From assembly GCA_964454445.1 (NCBI GenBank), contig CAYVTD010000025.1:1-49457 (forward strand): a stretch of 49,457 nucleotides of DNA, in the 5' to 3' direction. The number at the start of each line of letters is the position of its first letter. The stretch's first letter is position 1. Position numbers and translations under genes: made by a program. The notes under the pieces were generated by a model. That model did not search any database and was not told the origin of the DNA. It worked only from the letters and a program-made list of their open reading frames with translations. This document shows positions 36,797 to 46,046 of this stretch, in pieces. The stretch comes from CAYVTD01 sp964454445. GTDB taxonomy: Bacteria; Bacteroidota; Ignavibacteria; Kapaibacteriales; UBA2268.

Positions 36797-38452
36797 ATGA
36801 GAAGATTTTTGATGGCTTCAGGCGTAATATTTTCTTTATTATTTTTTAGTTTGATATTTTATCCACTTTTGTCGAGGGATACAAAAGACTATACCGCCAA
36901 AAAGTTTAATTCTGTGTTGCAAAGTATAGATTTGAATTATATCGAAAAGGTAGATAAAGACAAATTAGTCGAAGATGCCATCAAAGGGATGTTAAAGGAA
37001 CTCGATCCACATAGTGTTTATATTTCTGCCGAGGAGATGAAGGGGGTGCAAGAAGATTTCCAAGGCAGTTTCGAAGGCGTCGGCATTCAATTTGATGTTA
37101 TCGACGATACAATAACAGTAGTTCATCCAATACCAGGCGGTCCGAGCGACAAACTTGGCATTTTGTCAGGCGATAAAATTGTAACAATAGATTCTGTTAG
37201 TGCAATAGGTATGAGCCGTGATAGCATTCCTAGAAAACTTAAAGGTCCGAAGGGAACCGTGGTCGTGGTCGAAATAAAGCGTTGGAATACAAAAGATCTG
37301 CTTCGCTATGAAATAGTTCGCGATAAAATCCCACTCAATAGTATCGATGCTTTTTTTATAAAAGATGGAACTGACATAGGAGTCATTAAAATCAATCGCT
37401 TTTCGGCAACGACTCACCGCGAAATGCTAACAGCCCTGCGCCAATTAAAAAAACAAGGTATGAATAAACTGGTGATAGACTTGCGCTATAATCCAGGTGG
37501 TTATCTTAATCAAGCTTTCCAAATGGCAAACGATTTCCTTACTTATGGTGATACTATCGTTTATACTATGGGCAGACGCCCCGAATTTACAGAGTATTTC
37601 CTAAGCGAAGGCGGTGGAGAATATGAAAAGATACCGCTTATTGTTTTGGTAAACGACGGGAGTGCTTCGGCAAGCGAAATCGTTTCCGGAGCAATTCAAG
37701 ACCTCGACAGGGGTTTGATTGTCGGCGAAACCACTTTTGGCAAGGGCGTCGTGCAAAGGCAATATCAACTTGAAGATGGCTCCGCTTATCGGCTTACAAT
37801 CTCAAAATATTACACTCCTTCTGGTCGCTGCATTCAAAGGCCTATGAAAGATGAAAGCAAATACAGGCGACTTGTTGGACGTTTCGAACTCGACGAAGGT
37901 TCGTATATTGACGACACTTATAACAAGATTACAAAGCAGGTCGAAAAGCACAATAAAGATATTGAAAAAGAAGAAGATAAAATAAAGATAGACTCTCTTC
38001 CCTTATATAAAACAAAGTCTGGTAGAATAGTTTTTGGTGGTGGTGGCATTACGCCCGATGTTATTATCAAGCAAGACACTATTACTCCATTAAGCGTTCA
38101 TATTCGCAGGAAGAATCTTTTTTTCCAATATGTAAATAAATATATGATAGAAAATGGTGAAAGATTAAAGAAAATGTATGAAAATGAATTTACTAATTTC
38201 CTAAGGAATTTTAAAATTACTGAAAATATGACAAATGACTTCAAAAAAATGGTCGTTGATGAAGGCGTCGAGTGGAATGACGATAACTACAATAGTGATA
38301 AAGATTTCATTAACATTTCATTAAAATCGACTATTGCAAAAGATATTTGGGGACAAGAAAGGTCAACTGAATGCTTTCTTACCATCGACAAGCAATTGTT
38401 AAGAGCATTTGAGCATTTCCCGGATGCTGTTAAGATTTCTAAACTCAGATAA
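36797..38452 (+). CDS. C-terminal processing protease, S41 family (CtpA-like)
   Basis: Membrane-anchored or periplasmic serine protease of 551 residues. An N-terminal hydrophobic anchor (about 5-25) is followed by a PDZ domain (about 85-175; GSFEGVGIQF, GGPSDKLGILSGDKI) and the S41 core. The catalytic Ser lies in NDGSASASEIVSGA (about residue 290) and the catalytic Lys in TFGKGVVQ (about residue 315), a Ser-Lys dyad typical of CtpA. A long C-terminal helical tail (about 360-550) is Lys/Glu-rich. It is followed by a DUF3108 gene in the same direction. Confidence 0.92.
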   Translation: MRRFLMASGVIFSLLFFSLIFYPLLSRDTKDYTAKKFNSVLQSIDLNYIEKVDKDKLVEDAIKGMLKELDPHSVYISAEEMKGVQEDFQGSFEGVGIQFDVIDDTITVVHPIPGGPSDKLGILSGDKIVTIDSVSAIGMSRDSIPRKLKGPKGTVVVVEIKRWNTKDLLRYEIVRDKIPLNSIDAFFIKDGTDIGVIKINRFSATTHREMLTALRQLKKQGMNKLVIDLRYNPGGYLNQAFQMANDFLTYGDTIVYTMGRRPEFTEYFLSEGGGEYEKIPLIVLVNDGSASASEIVSGAIQDLDRGLIVGETTFGKGVVQRQYQLEDGSAYRLTISKYYTPSGRCIQRPMKDESKYRRLVGRFELDEGSYIDDTYNKITKQVEKHNKDIEKEEDKIKIDSLPLYKTKSGRIVFGGGGITPDVIIKQDTITPLSVHIRRKNLFFQYVNKYMIENGERLKKMYENEFTNFLRNFKITENMTNDFKKMVVDEGVEWNDDNYNSDKDFINISLKSTIAKDIWGQERSTECFLTIDKQLLRAFEHFPDAVKISKLR

Positions 38453-38510
38453 GTGTATTTCTTTTCTTTATGATATTTCTTTTTTTAGTAGTTTATTTCA
38501 AGGTGTAATT

Positions 38511-39278
38511 GTGAGATTTATTCTTATTTTAATTGTAATTACTGTGTCAATTAATCTGACACAAGCTCAAAATAAAACATATTTCCAAGGTGAAGATCTC
38601 CTTTATGAAGTTTCATATTATGGTATTAAGCTCGGCTCGATAAGAATTATTAGCGAGGGCGCCGAGGATTACCAAGGCACAACCACAAACAAAGCGAAAG
38701 CATTGATACGTTCTTATTCAGGCATCCCTTTTGTAGATATCAATGTAATATACCAAAGTTGGATGGACCAAAGCTTAAATTTTTCACGACATTTTGAATC
38801 GAATATCAAAGATGGCAACGGCTGGAATTTTGAAGAGATCCGTTTTAAATATGATAAAGGATTGATTGAATACGATCGATTTGAAAAAAACAAAGTGAAA
38901 GACACGTATATATATAAAACCAAAAAAAAATATAACGATGGTATGTCTTTGTTCTTTTTTGCTAGAAATAACGTATTATCAAATAAACGATACAAGGTGC
39001 CTTGCCACGTAAGCGACACCATTACAACAAATTTAAATTTTCTAGGAAGAATCGAAAAAGTCGAAACAGATGCTATTAAATACCCTGTTAGCACCGTTTA
39101 TTTCAATGGCGAACTTGGCGGCGAAGGCGTTTATGGCATGACCGGCAAATTTGAAGGCTGGTTTAGCAACGACGAGGCAAAAGTGCCAATCAAAGCTAAA
39201 GTTAAAGTATATATTGGCAATGTTGATATTAAGTTAATTGAATGGAAACGCGGCAACTGGATGCCTCCAAGGGGTTAA
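38511..39278 (+). CDS. DUF3108-family secreted protein
   Basis: The GTG start at 38511 is chosen: AGGTG lies 6 bases upstream and the first residues form a signal peptide (VRFILILIVITVSINLTQAQ). Longer upstream starts would overlap the CtpA-like gene and add an odd N-terminus. The mature part (255 residues in total) begins YFQGEDLLYEVSYYGIKLGSIRI, the DUF3108 opening, and ends in a beta-rich barrel-like region. The family is of unknown function and is often found in outer-membrane contexts. It is probably co-transcribed with the protease gene 58 bases upstream. Confidence 0.75.
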   Translation: MRFILILIVITVSINLTQAQNKTYFQGEDLLYEVSYYGIKLGSIRIISEGAEDYQGTTTNKAKALIRSYSGIPFVDINVIYQSWMDQSLNFSRHFESNIKDGNGWNFEEIRFKYDKGLIEYDRFEKNKVKDTYIYKTKKKYNDGMSLFFFARNNVLSNKRYKVPCHVSDTITTNLNFLGRIEKVETDAIKYPVSTVYFNGELGGEGVYGMTGKFEGWFSNDEAKVPIKAKVKVYIGNVDIKLIEWKRGNWMPPRG

Positions 39279-39349
39279 ATATCCAGATTCTTATCAATAT
39301 ACTTCAACTAATTGCTCATACCCTTGTTTACTTTGATAATGAATCTTAA

Positions 39350-41137
39350 TTAATATCTCTGCCTTTTCAAATAACGAGTATGTAGCAACTCGTGCGCCTT
39401 CCTGCCATAAGGACCATCAGTAAGATAGTCATTGTAAAGCTCGATTATTTCAGGATTCTCATGCGCTTTTCGTTTTGTCATCGCTCTATCCTCGTTGTAT
39501 ATGCCTTCGATTCGTTTCAATCGGATTTCATCTGTAGTTGGTATCGGTTGGCCGCCACCACCTATACAACCACCTGGACAAGCCATAATCTCGATAAAAT
39601 GGTAAGGCGAACCGCCGAGCTTCACCTGATCAAGTAGATATTTAGCATTTGTTAGCCCATGCGCTATTGCAACCCTTAAGCCCATACCTTCCAGGAAACT
39701 CCATTCGGGCAAACAATCTTCGAGGAATATTGTTGCCTCTTTGACTTGCTCAAGACCACGAACTGGGGTGATTTCCAGATTTTCAAATGGCACATCTCTG
39801 CCTGTTATTAACTCATAAACAGTTCGTAAAGCTGCCTCCATTACACCGCCGGTAGCACCAAAAATCGCTCCTGCGCCAGTGGAATCGCCCATAATGCTAT
39901 CGTACTCCATATCGTCGAGGTTATTGAAATCGATACCTGCCTGTTTTATCATTCTGCCGATTTCTCTTGTTGTTAGCCCGGCATCTATGTCTCGATAGCC
40001 ACTTGAGTTCATTTCAGGTCGATTTGCTTCAAATTTTTTAGCAGCACAAGGCATAGCAGAGACACAGACAATATCCTTTGGATCGATACCTTTCTTCTTG
40101 GCATAATAAGTTTTTGCCAATGCACCAAACATCTGCTGCGGCGATTTGCAAGAAGAAAGATTAGCAATCTGCTCGGGATACATGTGCTCGCAAAACTTAA
40201 CCCAGCCAGGCGAGCAGGAAGTTATCATTGGCAAAGCAACTATTTCCTTGTCTTTATATGCCTTTTTCAATCTGCTGAGCAGCTCATGTCCCTCCTCGAC
40301 AATTGTCAGGTCAGCAGTGAAATTAGTGTCAAGAACAGCATCGAAACCAATTTTTTTCAAAGCAGTTACCATTTTTTTTGTAATCCTTGTGCCAGGCTCT
40401 AGATCGAACATTTCGCCGAGAGCAACACGAACCGAAGGAGCAGTGTTGATAATAACATGCTTAGAAGTATCGCCAATAGCTTCCCAAATATAGTCGAAAT
40501 ATCTCCTTTCGGTCAATGCGCCTGTCGGGCAGTGGATAATGCATTGACCACAATTGACACACACTACTTCGTTCAAGGGCAATTCTAAAAAGGTGGTGAT
40601 ATTCATTTTTTTGCCCCGATGGGCAACTGTAATAGCATTTACATGCTGAAGCTCGGCACAGGTTCTGACACAACGCTGGCAGCGGACACATTTGCTATCG
40701 TCTTTTTCAATTGACCAAGACGAACGATCAATAACATAATCCTTTTTTAGGATATTTAAATATCTCGAATTATCAATATTATATTCAGCAGCAAGCTCTT
40801 GGAGTTCGCAATTGGTGCTTCTAAAGCAAGTTGTACATTGTGTGTTATGCTCAGAGACCAGGAGCGAAATAATATCTTTCCTTGCTGCTCTCACCTTTGG
40901 AGAATTAGTGAGGACGTTCATTCCTTCCCAAACAGGAGTGGCACAGGCGGCATGCAAGACGCGCTGACCGCTAACCTCAACGACACAAACCCTGCAGTTG
41001 CCTGCAATTTTTAAATCTTCGTGGTAGCACAAAGTTGGTATTCTAACGTTTATATTTTTAGCGGCATCGAGAATCGAAGTGCCTCTAGGCACATTAACTT
41101 CGGTTCCATCTATATATGCTTTTACAAAATTTCCCAT
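39350..41137 (-). CDS. hydA: [FeFe] hydrogenase catalytic subunit HydA
   Basis: The 595 residues follow an AGGA ribosome site. The layout has four parts: an N-terminal [2Fe-2S] domain (C37, C48, C51, C65); a His-ligated [4Fe-4S] domain (H97, C101, C104, C110); a two-cluster ferredoxin domain (C150-C160 and C193-C203); and the H-cluster domain. All three H-cluster motifs are intact: TSCSPGW (C308), MPCAAKKFE (C364) and MACPGGCIGGGGQP (C520, C524). It lacks the extra C-terminal [2Fe-2S] domain of the Thermotoga enzyme. It is the last gene of the leftward hydC-hydB-hydA operon and should catalyse reversible H2 formation with NAD(H) and possibly ferredoxin. The maturases HydEFG are not in the window. 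Confidence 0.95.
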   Translation of the reverse strand: MGNFVKAYIDGTEVNVPRGTSILDAAKNINVRIPTLCYHEDLKIAGNCRVCVVEVSGQRVLHAACATPVWEGMNVLTNSPKVRAARKDIISLLVSEHNTQCTTCFRSTNCELQELAAEYNIDNSRYLNILKKDYVIDRSSWSIEKDDSKCVRCQRCVRTCAELQHVNAITVAHRGKKMNITTFLELPLNEVVCVNCGQCIIHCPTGALTERRYFDYIWEAIGDTSKHVIINTAPSVRVALGEMFDLEPGTRITKKMVTALKKIGFDAVLDTNFTADLTIVEEGHELLSRLKKAYKDKEIVALPMITSCSPGWVKFCEHMYPEQIANLSSCKSPQQMFGALAKTYYAKKKGIDPKDIVCVSAMPCAAKKFEANRPEMNSSGYRDIDAGLTTREIGRMIKQAGIDFNNLDDMEYDSIMGDSTGAGAIFGATGGVMEAALRTVYELITGRDVPFENLEITPVRGLEQVKEATIFLEDCLPEWSFLEGMGLRVAIAHGLTNAKYLLDQVKLGGSPYHFIEIMACPGGCIGGGGQPIPTTDEIRLKRIEGIYNEDRAMTKRKAHENPEIIELYNDYLTDGPYGRKAHELLHTRYLKRQRY

Positions 41138-41161
41138 TTTCTTGTCCTGATTAGTTATTAA

Positions 41162-42343
41162 TTAATAGATCATTTCTTCAATGAAATTAGTAACTATTGA
41201 TGAAAACGAATTTGCAACAGATTGCCCCAAGCCGCACTTGGATGTTATTTTCATTGTCTCACTTAAGCGAAGCAACTGTTCGAGGTATTCAGGTCCTTTC
41301 TCCCCTTTTTTAACAGCGGCAATACCAACTCGCAATTGTTGGCAACCGATACGGCAAGGCGAGCATTGACCACAACTTTCCTCCTCAAAAAAATCGAGGT
41401 AATTGTTTAAAACATTATACATCGAACGAGTGCTATTGAACAGCATCATCGAGCCACCTGTTGGCAATGAATCGCCGACAAGACCACCTGGGTAGCCAAT
41501 GGTTGTTTCTGAAAATTTCTTTCTTGGCACACAGAATCCGGAAGCACCACCTACTTGGACAGCTTTTGTGTCGCCACAGCCAAATTCTTCGACGAATTCT
41601 TCAAGAGACAAACCAAATTCTATATCATATATACCCGGCTTGGGAGTGTCTCCTGAAATAGAAAACAATTTCGAACCTCTTGCATCTTGAATACCCAGTT
41701 TTTTAAACTCTTCTGGTCCAATTTTGCAAACCATCATGGCAGAAACTAGTGTCTCTACGTTGTTTATCACCGTTGGCTTGCCGAGATAACCAGCTTCAGT
41801 CGGAAAAGGCGGTTTATTCCTTGGTTCGCCTCGGAAACCTTCCATTGATTGCATCAGAGCAGTTTCCTCTCCGCAAACATAAGCTCCGCTACCTAAAAAG
41901 ATACTTATATGAAAATCGAAGCCAAATTGTTTTGTAATCTGATGAAACAGATTAATTTCCTGTTGCAAACGAGGCACAAGAAAGCGATATTCTTGGCGAA
42001 GATAGATAAAGCCACGATTCGAACCAATCACTTTACCACAAATTGCCATTCCCGAGAGCACTTTCCGGGGAACTCTTTCTAGAATTTCACGATCTTTGAA
42101 GGTCCCTGGTTCGCCTTCGTCGGCGTTGCATATGACATATTTAGGCCTACCTTCAGCAGATGCGGCATATTGCCATTTCAGACCTGTTGGGAAACCGGCA
42201 CCGCCTCTACCTTTCAATCCGGAGTCAATCAAATCCTGAAGGATTTCTTTATTTGGCTTTTCCAACATTCTCTCATAAGTCTTATATTTCACTTGAGTAT
42301 AAGAACCGAGGATGAAATCTACTTTTTTTAGTCTATCTGGCAT
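41162..42343 (-). CDS. hydB: NADH-binding (NuoF-like) hydrogenase subunit HydB, compact form
   Basis: The ATG at 42343 is preceded by AAGGAG and beats an upstream GTG. Of 393 residues, the core holds GLKGRGGAGFPTGLKW (FMN/NADH site), CNADEGEPGTFKDRE and the cluster N3 ligands SCGQCSPCRIG with a fourth Cys in SKCGLGQ. NuoF-type hydrogenase subunits of Thermotoga or Acetobacterium type are about 600 residues, with an extra N-terminal thioredoxin-like domain and C-terminal ferredoxin domains. Both extensions are absent here. It overlaps hydC by 11 bases and precedes hydA by 24 bases, so the three form one complex. Confidence 0.92.
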   Translation of the reverse strand: MPDRLKKVDFILGSYTQVKYKTYERMLEKPNKEILQDLIDSGLKGRGGAGFPTGLKWQYAASAEGRPKYVICNADEGEPGTFKDREILERVPRKVLSGMAICGKVIGSNRGFIYLRQEYRFLVPRLQQEINLFHQITKQFGFDFHISIFLGSGAYVCGEETALMQSMEGFRGEPRNKPPFPTEAGYLGKPTVINNVETLVSAMMVCKIGPEEFKKLGIQDARGSKLFSISGDTPKPGIYDIEFGLSLEEFVEEFGCGDTKAVQVGGASGFCVPRKKFSETTIGYPGGLVGDSLPTGGSMMLFNSTRSMYNVLNNYLDFFEEESCGQCSPCRIGCQQLRVGIAAVKKGEKGPEYLEQLLRLSETMKITSKCGLGQSVANSFSSIVTNFIEEMIY

Positions 42344-42824
42344 AATCACTCTCCTTATAACCGAGTTTTTTGTAATGTGTTATGATATCTCTTACTTTGT
42401 CGGGAGTCAATTCGGTATAGACATCGTCGTTAACGAGCATTGCAGGTCCTTTGTGACACCAGCCAAGACAGTTTGTGTATAATAATGTAAATTCCCTGTT
42501 GTGGGTTGTTTCGCCCATTTTGATTTTTAGAAGATGCTCGAGGGCATCGACTATCAGCTTTTTCTTGTGCATATCGCAGACTATCGTCTTGCACACACGG
42601 ATAACATATTTCCCAAGCGGTACAGTGCTTAGGTAGGAATAAAATGTAGCTTTGCCATAGACATCCGCACTGGAAAGGTCAAATTGTCGGGCGATTTCAA
42701 CAATCGCCTCGTCTGAAATATAATGTGTTTGTTCGTAAACACCTTGCAATATTGGAAGCAAACTTCGGCGCTGGTTGCCGTGAATCTTGACAAGGTCACT
42801 GATTAAAGCATGGTTTTTACTCAT
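42333..42824 (-). CDS. hydC: [2Fe-2S] thioredoxin-like (NuoE-like) hydrogenase subunit HydC
   Basis: The ATG at 42824 has AGGTGA 5 bases upstream. The 163 residues have a helical N-terminus and a thioredoxin-like ferredoxin domain. The four cluster cysteines are in VCKTIVCDM and NCLGWCHKGP, the NuoE pattern. It passes electrons between flavin and [Fe-S] chains in the hydrogenase complex. It is the first gene of the operon; the 200 bases upstream are AT-rich, with no gene. Confidence 0.92.
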   Translation of the reverse strand: MSKNHALISDLVKIHGNQRRSLLPILQGVYEQTHYISDEAIVEIARQFDLSSADVYGKATFYSYLSTVPLGKYVIRVCKTIVCDMHKKKLIVDALEHLLKIKMGETTHNREFTLLYTNCLGWCHKGPAMLVNDDVYTELTPDKVRDIITHYKKLGYKESDYAR

Positions 42825-43025
42825 AAGTATCACCTATGTATAGTTACGGAAAGTTTATTTCAACGAACAATACTTAGAATACAAACATTGTTTACTAATG
42901 AAATATAAGGAAGTTTTTTTAATAATCCAAAGAATATTTTAAAAAGATTATTTCTTAATAAATAAAGCTTTTTTAGGATTATTTGAAGCTTGGCTTTAAA
43001 GAAAAGAAGGGCAATAAATATTATG

Positions 43026-43913
43026 TCAACTATGATTCTTTATTTTCTTGTTTGCAATGCTAATACCTAATAAAATAAGGATTAAGCTTAAGAAATGTAT
43101 ATATGAAATGTTTTCGCCGTCTAATGCTCCCCAGAATAAAGCCATAAATGGCACTAAATATGTTACAAATGATGCAAACAATGCTGTAGATTTCTTTATT
43201 AATACATTAAATATGACGATAGCCAATGCCGAACCGAATATCGATAAAGTAGTTATAGATAGAAAAGCTTTAAGATTATGTGCATTTGATAAAGGAATAT
43301 CCGTAACTCCAGTCGAAAAGAGAAAAATAGCTGCTGGTATTCCCAAGCATGTAAAAGATGTAGCTGTAATCAACATACTTGATACATCGCTGAGCTTCTC
43401 TTTCAGGACATTACCTGCTATGCCATACATCAACGTTGCCAACACAATTAGCAATCCGTAAGCATTTGAAAAATCCATAAATGTAGCGCTACCTTGCTTG
43501 AAAGCTACAATCAGTAGCGCACCAAACAAACCTATACTCACGCCCAATATTTTCAAAAAATCGGTCTTGACAGAAAAAAGAAAAAGACCCGTCAGCAAAG
43601 TGAATAACGGTACTAAACTATTGAGAATTCCTGCTGTAGAGCTATCAACATATTGCTGTGCAAAAGTAAAACAAAATGGCGGGAAGCCAACCTCAAGAAA
43701 AGCAAAAAGAAGTATATATTTCAGCTTTTTAATCGCTTTTATTTTAAATAATACATAAGGAATGAAAATCAGTCCTGCGATGCTTATTCTCATAGCCGCC
43801 ACTTGTTGCCAGGAATAAGCCGTCAAACCTGTTTTCATTAAAATAAATGAACTACCCCAAATAATCGATAAAACCACTAGTAAAACTATTGAATACGCTT
43901 TATCCTTTTGCAC
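43026..43913 (-). CDS. EamA/DMT-family transporter
   Basis: Inner-membrane protein of 295 residues with about ten hydrophobic segments in two EamA halves. The first half starts SIIWGSSFILMKTGL, typical of the family. The second half ends PFMALFWGALDGENISYIHFLSLILILLGI. The family exports metabolites or amino acids; the substrate cannot be inferred. The gene is monocistronic. Confidence 0.85.
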   Translation of the reverse strand: MQKDKAYSIVLLVVLSIIWGSSFILMKTGLTAYSWQQVAAMRISIAGLIFIPYVLFKIKAIKKLKYILLFAFLEVGFPPFCFTFAQQYVDSSTAGILNSLVPLFTLLTGLFLFSVKTDFLKILGVSIGLFGALLIVAFKQGSATFMDFSNAYGLLIVLATLMYGIAGNVLKEKLSDVSSMLITATSFTCLGIPAAIFLFSTGVTDIPLSNAHNLKAFLSITTLSIFGSALAIVIFNVLIKKSTALFASFVTYLVPFMALFWGALDGENISYIHFLSLILILLGISIANKKIKNHS

Positions 43914-44267
43914 TTTTTTGACCTTTTGTATTAGAATTAAATGAAAAGATACAAAATTACAAAAATTTCACTTTTTTCGATAAAATTTTTGTTAAATTAA
44001 TGATAGCAGATAGTATTTTTGTTTGGGTAAGCAAAAAAATACCTGATAACAAAAATAATTTGAAAATTGTTAGTCTTCTATTTTTTTAATGGATTACATC
44101 ATATTTATACTTTAATCTGGGGATTAATGATTTATGAAAAGAGCTTGGCTATTTAAAGCAGATTTTATATATTAATAAGTTGATTAATTAAAAATAAATA
44201 AATTATTGTGTCTTCAATGAATACAGACCCAAAAGAAATTTAAAATATATTCACTAAAGATAATTGA
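43914..44267. other. AT-rich region without a gene
   Basis: 354 bases upstream of the methyltransferase remnant. No open frame of note, tRNA or repeat was seen. A short stretch just before the remnant (ATGAATACAGACCC, stop after eight codons) might be eroded sequence of the same locus. Confidence 0.4.
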
Positions 44268-44812
44268 ATGGAAATATTGACAAACATATATTTAGGCGAT
44301 AGTAAAGAAAAACTAAAGTTACTATTAGATAATTCTGTTGACCTAATTGTAACATCTCCACCTTATGCTGACCAGAGAAAAACAACTTATGGTGGAATCC
44401 ATCCCGATAAATATGTTGAGTAGTTTTTGCCAATTTCTAAAGAGTTATTGAGAGTATTAAAACCTACTGGTACTTTCATTTTAAACATAAAAGAAAAAGT
44501 GGTTGATGGCGAACGCAGCACTTACGTTATGGAATTGATTTTAGCTATGCGAAAACAAGGTTGACTCTGGACCGAAGAGTTTATTTGGCATAAAAAAATT
44601 CATATCCTGGAAAGTGGCCAAATCGTTTTCGTGATTCTTGGGAAAGACTTCTTCAATTCAACAAGAATAAAAAATTCAAGATGTATCAAGAAGAAGTAAT
44701 GGTCCCAATGGGTGATTGGGCTAGAAATAGACTAAAGAACCTTTCTGAGACAGACAAAATAAGAGATGTCTCAAAAGTTGGCAGTGGATTTGGAAAAATT
44801 AGTTCGGTTTAA
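44268..44812 (+). pseudogene. Broken site-specific DNA methyltransferase (N4/N6 type)
   Basis: From the ATG the frame reads LTNIYLGDSKEKLKLL, then DLIVTSPPYADQR with the catalytic TSPPY motif of amino-methyltransferases, then LLRVLKPTGTFILNIKE. It has stops TAG at 44421 and TGA at 44562, the latter where Trp would fit. Near the A-run at about 44590 the reading moves to another frame, which continues YPGKWPNRFRDSWERLLQFNK and MGDWARNRLKNLSETD, a sequence typical of the same family, up to TAA at 44810-44812. The usual C-terminal SAM-binding motif region is missing. No restriction-enzyme gene is nearby. It is a dead copy of a solitary or restriction-modification methyltransferase. Confidence 0.85.
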
Positions 44813-44964
44813 TTCATCAATAATAGAAACAAGAATAAATAAAAGCTCGAAAGCTCAATAAATTATATTTACCATAATCTTTTTTTATCGCACAATAATA
44901 AATAAGAATATTTTTTTGCCATTTCCTTAAGAATATTTTTATCCCCTTTTTAAAAAAATTTTTG

Positions 44965-44972
44965 TATATTTG
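44965..44972 (+). promoter_or_regulatory. Minus-7-like element upstream of ebfC
   Basis: TATATTTG matches TAnnTTTG 44 bases upstream of the ebfC ATG. A clear TTTG minus-33 box is not at the right distance. Confidence 0.35.
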
Positions 44973-45016
44973 ATTTTCTGTAATGTTTTAATATTTAAAT
45001 ATGAATTGGGGTTATT

Positions 45017-45337
45017 ATGAAATTAGATATGCAAGGCATAATGAAGCAAGCACAGAAGGTGCAAGAAGAGATGGAAAAAGTGAAAAAAGAGATTCAGATG
45101 AAAACTGTAACAGCCGAATCAGGAGGGGGCTTAGTTAGAGTAGTTATGACGGGCAACAACGAATTAATAGAACTGAAAATCAGCAAGGAAATAGTCAATC
45201 CTGACGATATCGAGATGCTCGAAGATCTGATAGTTGCTTCTGTCAACAATGCCACACAAAACGTAGCTTTGATGGCTAACGAAGAAATGCAGAAAGTAAC
45301 AGGTATGCTGCCCAATATTCCCGGTTTGAGCTTTTAG
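45017..45337 (+). CDS. ebfC: YbaB/EbfC nucleoid-associated protein
   Basis: A small dimeric DNA-binding protein of 106 residues that coats the nucleoid. The N-terminus is helical and charged (MKQAQKVQEEMEKVKKEI), followed by TVTAESGGGLVRVVMTGN, the family hallmark, and ISKEIVNPDDIEMLEDLIVASVNNA. It is usually found with recR; here another gene separates them. Confidence 0.93.
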   Translation: MKLDMQGIMKQAQKVQEEMEKVKKEIQMKTVTAESGGGLVRVVMTGNNELIELKISKEIVNPDDIEMLEDLIVASVNNATQNVALMANEEMQKVTGMLPNIPGLSF

Positions 45338-45434
45338 TAGAAATTATTTTTATTTATTTTTTAATAGAAAATACATTTATAAAAATTAGAATATTTGGCT
45401 AACGAACTAATAATTATAAATGAAAGGAAAAACT

Positions 45435-46046
45435 ATGAAAAAAGCTACAATTTTTTTAATTGCTTTATTTCTTGCGACTTTATCAATCACCATTGCATAC
45501 TCATACAGTGTCTATGACCGTCTCATTCCTCTTGCAATTGGCAACAAATGGGTTTACAAAAGTGGTAGCGATATCATTACCGAAGAGGTCATTGAAAAAC
45601 GCAAGGTCTATCTCGATAATTTTTACGATGAAGAGGTAGAGGTTTATATAATCAATCGCAACGGCAAGGAAAAAGATTTGAAGGCAATCAAAGAAAAGAA
45701 AGGGATAACTTTCGTAATGCTCGACAAGGAATACCAAAGTGAAAATGCTCCAGTTTTCACCCGTTATCAGACATTTATTCCTAACGAACCAAGTTCTGGC
45801 TATTACGATCCTAAGGAAAAGATACATAAACACGTGAAATATATATGGTTGGGCAAAGATTCCGTCTCTGTGCCTGCAGGCAATTTCGAGACTTTTTATA
45901 ACGAGTTCAAGTTTGACACTAAAGACGAAATCATAAGAACTTACTATGCTTTAGGGGTTGGCTTGGTCAAAACTGTTACCCTAAACAGTAAAGGCGATAT
46001 TTTAAATACTTTAGAGTTGATGGAATATTCTGTTAAAGAGGATTAA
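45435..46046 (+). CDS. Secreted or membrane-attached protein of unknown function
   Basis: The ATG at 45435 is chosen because GGAAAAAC lies directly upstream. The 203 residues start with a signal peptide (KKATIFLIALFLATLSITIAYSYS). The mature part opens RLIPLAIGNKWVYKSG, a pattern seen in Bacteroidota secreted beta-proteins, and includes VSVPAGNFETFYNEFKF and YYALGVGLVKT. No lipobox Cys is present and no function is recognised. It ends directly before the recR GTG, so it is co-transcribed with recR and splits the ebfC-recR pair. Confidence 0.65.
   Translation: MKKATIFLIALFLATLSITIAYSYSVYDRLIPLAIGNKWVYKSGSDIITEEVIEKRKVYLDNFYDEEVEVYIINRNGKEKDLKAIKEKKGITFVMLDKEYQSENAPVFTRYQTFIPNEPSSGYYDPKEKIHKHVKYIWLGKDSVSVPAGNFETFYNEFKFDTKDEIIRTYYALGVGLVKTVTLNSKGDILNTLELMEYSVKED

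Noticed and set aside
44562..44564. In-frame TGA in the methyltransferase as a selenocysteine codon
   Set aside because: Trp fits the family at this site, there is also a TAG and a frame change, and no SECIS-like hairpin is evident right after it.
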